Source of the DNA: Levilactobacillus wangkuiensis
GTDB taxonomy: Bacteria > Bacillota > Bacilli > Lactobacillales > Lactobacillaceae
Assembly: GCF_016861605.1 (NCBI RefSeq)
Contig: NZ_BOLM01000007.1
Span: 1-64,000 of the forward strand
DNA length: 64,000 nucleotides
Direction: 5' to 3'
How positions within the stretch are numbered: position 1 is the stretch's first letter; each line of letters begins with the position of its first letter. Below the pieces are notes generated by a model. That model had not been told where the DNA came from. It saw nothing but the letters and a program-made list of their open reading frames with translations, and searched no databases. Of this stretch, positions 61,479 through 64,000 are shown piece after piece. Made by a program: the position numbers and the translations under genes.

Positions 61479-61768
61479 GGGCTAAACCCGTGTTAGCCGC
61501 AGGGCTGGGAAAACTGGACCAGTCAAGGAAGTGACCAGAGGCGCGCCAAGATGACCAGCTGTGTCGATGGACTTGGCTGGGGTTCTGTCCCAGCCTAGCT
61601 CCATGGGACAACCTTTGAGACCGCACTTCGGCTCAAAGTTGAGGTGGAAGCCCGCCCTTCGGCTGGAACCGGCCCCACAGCAGGGCGTCTTGAGCGCGCC
61701 GCCGGGAACGGACGCGACCAGGCCCAGTTTTCACCAGCCCGGAGGCGCAATGACCATCAGTTTAACCC
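61479..61768 (+). repeat. Structured intergenic repeat E13 (type B core with type A ends)
   Basis: Outer GGGCTAAAC (61479) / GTTTAACCC (61760-61768); terminal helix 61502-61517 with 61724-61740 (AAAACTGG/CCAGTTTT, one bulge). Inner helix 61540-61551 with 61688-61700; CTGTG 61559 with CACAG 61676. Hairpin 1 CTTGGCTGGG/CCCAGCCTAG; hairpin 2 CTTTGAG/CTCAAAG; hairpin 3 GGT-GGA-AGCC/GGCT-GGA-ACC. Ends 3 bases from the glnA stop codon. Confidence 0.94.
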
Positions 61769-61770
61769 GT

Positions 61771-63111
61771 TTAGTACAGTTCCAGGTACTGATCGCGTTC
61801 CCATTCGGAAACTTGCGTCCGGTAAGAGTTGTACTCTAAGTTCTTGGCTTCGATAAAGCTTTGGTACAGGTGATGGCCCATTGCATTGCGCATGACATCA
61901 TCGGCAGCCAAGTCCTTCAACGCGTTGTGCAACGTGTCAGGCAAGTTGGTGATGTGGTTTTCTTGCCGTTCTTCGGCATCCATCCGGTAAATGTTCCGGT
62001 CGATAGCCTCACGTGGGGCCAATTGGTTACGCAGCCCATCCAGGCCGGCTTCCAAGACGGCAGCGATGGCCAAGTATGGGTTAGCTGCGGGGTCAACACT
62101 CCGTAATTCCAAACGGGTGGACAAGCCACGGGAGTTTGGTACTCGGATCAGTGGTGACCGGTTTGACCCGGACCAAGCCACGTAAACTGGGGCTTCGTAA
62201 CCAGGGACTAACCGCTTGTAACTGTTAACGATTGGGTTGCAGATGGCGGTAAAGCTCCGCGCATGTTTCAGCAGGCCGCCCAAGAAGTGGAAGGCGTCTT
62301 CGGACAATTCCATCTTGCCGTCCTTGTCGTAGAAGGCGTTCCCCTTGTCATGGAACAGGGACATGTTCAAATGCATCCCGGAACCGTTGATGCCGGCCAG
62401 TGGCTTTGGCATGAACGTGGCGTACAGCCCGTACTTCCGGGCGATGGTCTTGACCACCAGTTTAAACGTTTGAATGTTATCGGCCGCTGTTAAGGCATCG
62501 GCATACTTAAAGTCAATTTCGTGTTGGCCAGGAGCGACTTCGTGGTGCGCCGCTTCAACGTCAAAGCCCATTTCTTCCAGGGTCAAGACGATTTCACGCC
62601 GACAGTTTTCACCCAAGTCCATTGGGGCCATGTCAAAGTAGCTCCCCTTGTCGTTCAACTCGGTTGTTGGCTTGCCGTTTTCATCCATCTTGAACAGGAA
62701 AAATTCGGGTTCTGGTCCAATGTTAAAGTCGGTGAAGCCGGCCTTGCGCATGTCATCGAGCACGCGAATCAAGTTGTTCCGTGGGTCGCCTTCAAATGGC
62801 TTGCCATCGGTCGTGTAGACTTCACAGATGACCCGGGCAATCTTGCCCCGTTCCGTACTCCATGGGAAGATCATCCACGTGGAAAGGTCGGGGTAAAGGT
62901 ACATGTCACTTTCTTCAATCCGGACGAAGCCATCGATTGAAGAACCGTCAAACATTAATTTGTTATCGAGCAACTTATCGAGTTGGCTGATGGGTACCTC
63001 AACGTTCTTGATTGTCCCAAATAAATCGGTGAACATTAACCGTAAGAACTTAACGTTTTCGTCCTTGGCCATCTGACGAATATCATCTTTGGTGAATTCC
63101 GGCTTTGCCAT
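61771..63111 (-). CDS. glnA: Glutamine synthetase type I
   Basis: 446 residues, the GSI-alpha length without the adenylylation insertion. Motifs: [17 protein letters not shown] near 53-69, [16 protein letters not shown] near 183-198 and [14 protein letters not shown] near 238-251 (metal and ATP/glutamate sites), NRSPLIRVP near 313. It makes glutamine from glutamate and ammonia; feedback-inhibited GlnA also controls GlnR in Firmicutes. AAGGAGCG precedes the ATG. Follows glnR in one operon. Confidence 0.98.
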   Translation of the reverse strand: MAKPEFTKDDIRQMAKDENVKFLRLMFTDLFGTIKNVEVPISQLDKLLDNKLMFDGSSIDGFVRIEESDMYLYPDLSTWMIFPWSTERGKIARVICEVYTTDGKPFEGDPRNNLIRVLDDMRKAGFTDFNIGPEPEFFLFKMDENGKPTTELNDKGSYFDMAPMDLGENCRREIVLTLEEMGFDVEAAHHEVAPGQHEIDFKYADALTAADNIQTFKLVVKTIARKYGLYATFMPKPLAGINGSGMHLNMSLFHDKGNAFYDKDGKMELSEDAFHFLGGLLKHARSFTAICNPIVNSYKRLVPGYEAPVYVAWSGSNRSPLIRVPNSRGLSTRLELRSVDPAANPYLAIAAVLEAGLDGLRNQLAPREAIDRNIYRMDAEERQENHITNLPDTLHNALKDLAADDVMRNAMGHHLYQSFIEAKNLEYNSYRTQVSEWERDQYLELY

Positions 63112-63154
63112 TAAAAATCGCTCCTTGCTGTTTTTTGAAATTTCTTACCGTGGT

Positions 63155-63541
63155 CTAAAGGGGTCGCTGTTGCGGCATCCCCGGTGTTGGATGACCCAGG
63201 CCACCCTGCCGAATGAATTCGTCTTGCAAAATGCGCCGCACGTCTTCATCCGTTAGCGGTTGCCGTTGGGCCGCTTCCTTCGCTTGGGCCGCCTGCTGTT
63301 GTTGATCATAAATGGCTTTGATGCCCGCCACGTTGACCCCCTCAGCCAGGTAGTCTTTGATTTCCAGCAATCGGTCGACGTCATTTAACGAATACATCCG
63401 CCGATTACCCTCATTACGTTCGGGAAAGACCAACTCTTGGGCCTCATAGTAGCGAATCTGGCGGGCCGTCAAGCTCGTTAACTTCATCACCGTCCCAATT
63501 GGCAGGACTGCCAACGATCGACGTAACTCTTTTTCCTTCAT
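63155..63541 (-). CDS. glnR: Nitrogen regulator GlnR (MerR family)
   Basis: 128 residues. MerR-type winged helix near 15-80 (IGTVMKLTSLTARQIRYYEAQELVFPERNEGNRRMYSLNDVD, parts), C-terminal tail (about 95-128) that senses feedback-inhibited glutamine synthetase. It represses its own operon at the GlnR box upstream. ATG with AAGGGGG; an in-frame GTG one codon earlier is possible. Confidence 0.95.
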   Translation of the reverse strand: MKEKELRRSLAVLPIGTVMKLTSLTARQIRYYEAQELVFPERNEGNRRMYSLNDVDRLLEIKDYLAEGVNVAGIKAIYDQQQQAAQAKEAAQRQPLTDEDVRRILQDEFIRQGGLGHPTPGMPQQRPL

Positions 63542-63570
63542 CACTACTGGCCCCCTTTAACTATGATGCC

Positions 63571-63598
63571 ATCATACCACGCTGAAAGCGCTAGTCAA
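63571..63598 (-). promoter_or_regulatory. Promoter of glnR-glnA
   Basis: TTGACT (63598-63593), 16-base spacer ending TGG, TATGAT (63576-63571). Confidence 0.75.
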
Positions 63599-63605
63599 GG
63601 ATTCA

Positions 63606-63622
63606 TGTTAGAAAACATGACA
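63606..63622 (-). promoter_or_regulatory. GlnR operator
   Basis: TGTTAGAAAACATGACA matches the consensus TGTNA-N7-TNACA exactly on both strands. It lies directly upstream of the glnR -35, so GlnR would regulate the operon. Only this one box is seen. Confidence 0.88.
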
Positions 63623-63631
63623 TGAAGGCTA

Positions 63632-63657
63632 AAAATCATTAATTCTTTAATTAATCG
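63632..63657 (-). terminator. AT-rich terminator after miaA
   Basis: ATTAATT pairs with AATTAAT around AAAG, followed by GATTTTTA on the minus strand. The stem is all A-T, so it is weak. Confidence 0.4.
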
Positions 63658-63663
63658 TAAGAA

Positions 63664-64000
63664 CTAAGCCTTCAGCCAATCAGTTACTTGGGCCATGATT
63701 TGTTCATAAGCTTCTGGATGTTGGACCAGGTCGTACCAGGTCGCCGTGGTTTGGTTCCGAAACCAGGTCAGCTGGCGTTTGGCATAGTGACGGGAATCCT
63801 GTTTGATTAGGTCCACAGCCGCCGGCAACCGTTTGGGCTGATCTAAAACCGGCAACAATTCGCGGTAGCCAATGCCCGTGGCGGCCGGTAGATCCGTGCC
63901 ACCTTGTGCCGCCAGCCAGTGGACCTCATCCAACAAGCCATCGGTCATCATCAGATCGACCCGCTGATTAATGCGGTCATACAGCAGGCTTCGGTCGGTA
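63664..64000 (-). CDS. miaA: tRNA dimethylallyltransferase MiaA, C-terminal part
   Basis: The reading frame is open to the window edge, so the N-terminal two thirds with Walker A are outside. The visible 111 or so residues carry LLDEVHWLA, GIGYRELLPVL, DLIKQDSRHYAKRQLTWFRNQ, the typical C-terminal tRNA-binding signature. MiaA puts a dimethylallyl group on A37 of tRNAs. Position next to glnR-glnA is common in lactobacilli and Bacillus. Confidence 0.93.
   Translation of the reverse strand, partial: TDRSLLYDRINQRVDLMMTDGLLDEVHWLAAQGGTDLPAATGIGYRELLPVLDQPKRLPAAVDLIKQDSRHYAKRQLTWFRNQTTATWYDLVQHPEAYEQIMAQVTDWLKA

Noticed and set aside
7889-61768. The dispersed repeats as a CRISPR array or rRNA/tRNA fragments
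   Set aside because: Copies are far apart, 160-295 bp long and lack regular short spacers; no tRNA arms or rRNA motifs are present.
7889-61768. The repeats as simple Rho-independent terminators
   Set aside because: The terminal helices are not followed by T-runs, and in the pknB gap a normal terminator lies further downstream, beyond E7.

Overview
The window looks like a chromosomal segment of a Lactobacillaceae bacterium of roughly balanced base composition (a Levilactobacillus/Lactiplantibacillus-like species is my best guess; the genus is inference). The evidence is AGGAGG-type ribosome sites, sigma-A promoters, LPXTG surface proteins, glnR-glnA, a PrkC/PrpC kinase-phosphatase pair, an L27 precursor with its Prp protease, and gene order close to Bacillus subtilis. 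Almost everything is on the minus strand, so reading from right to left follows transcription.

Layout, right to left: partial miaA, glnR-glnA (63.1-64 kb); an unrecognised three-gene overlapping operon (58.7-61.1 kb); a tetR gene that seems to lack a standard start codon; rplU-prp-rpmA behind a leader; pepP, efp, asp23, nusB, folD, xseA, xseB, ispA, tlyA, argR, recN (46.8-56.2 kb); an accessory block between recN and gmk (an orphan HicB-like gene, two paralogous LPXTG adhesins, and a small plus-strand gene with two LexA-like boxes); gmk-rpoZ-coaBC-priA-fmt-rsmB-stp-pknB (30-41 kb); rsgA-rpe-thiN; a short plus-strand pair (rpmB, a GNAT acetyltransferase); asp23-fakA-recG-plsX-acpP-rnc-smc-ftsY-ylxM-ffh (11-25.7 kb); a manganese-type riboswitch with a P-type ATPase; a MoxR/VWA cassette; rpsP-khpA-rimM-trmD-rplS; a Doc-type toxin-antitoxin pair and an MFS transporter at the left end. 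The 25-11 kb and 5-2.4 kb blocks are the B. subtilis rpmB-to-rplS region with a ~6 kb insertion between ffh and rpsP.

The most unusual content is a family of 13 dispersed, highly structured intergenic repeats (about 160-295 bp each, about 3 kb in total), called E1-E13 here. They share long terminal inverted repeats around a GTGAAAATGGG/CCCATTTTCAC helix and enclose three hairpins. There are two main core types (A and B). The helices are kept by paired base changes between copies. The same end of each element always faces the neighbouring gene: plus-oriented copies sit directly after stop codons of minus-strand genes, minus-oriented copies just before start regions, and four gaps hold an outward-facing pair. 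I do not know of a described family that this matches.

The genes are mainly translation, protein secretion (SRP), chromosome segregation, phospholipid and coenzyme synthesis and nitrogen control. I see no tRNA, rRNA, CRISPR array, prophage or insertion-sequence transposase.
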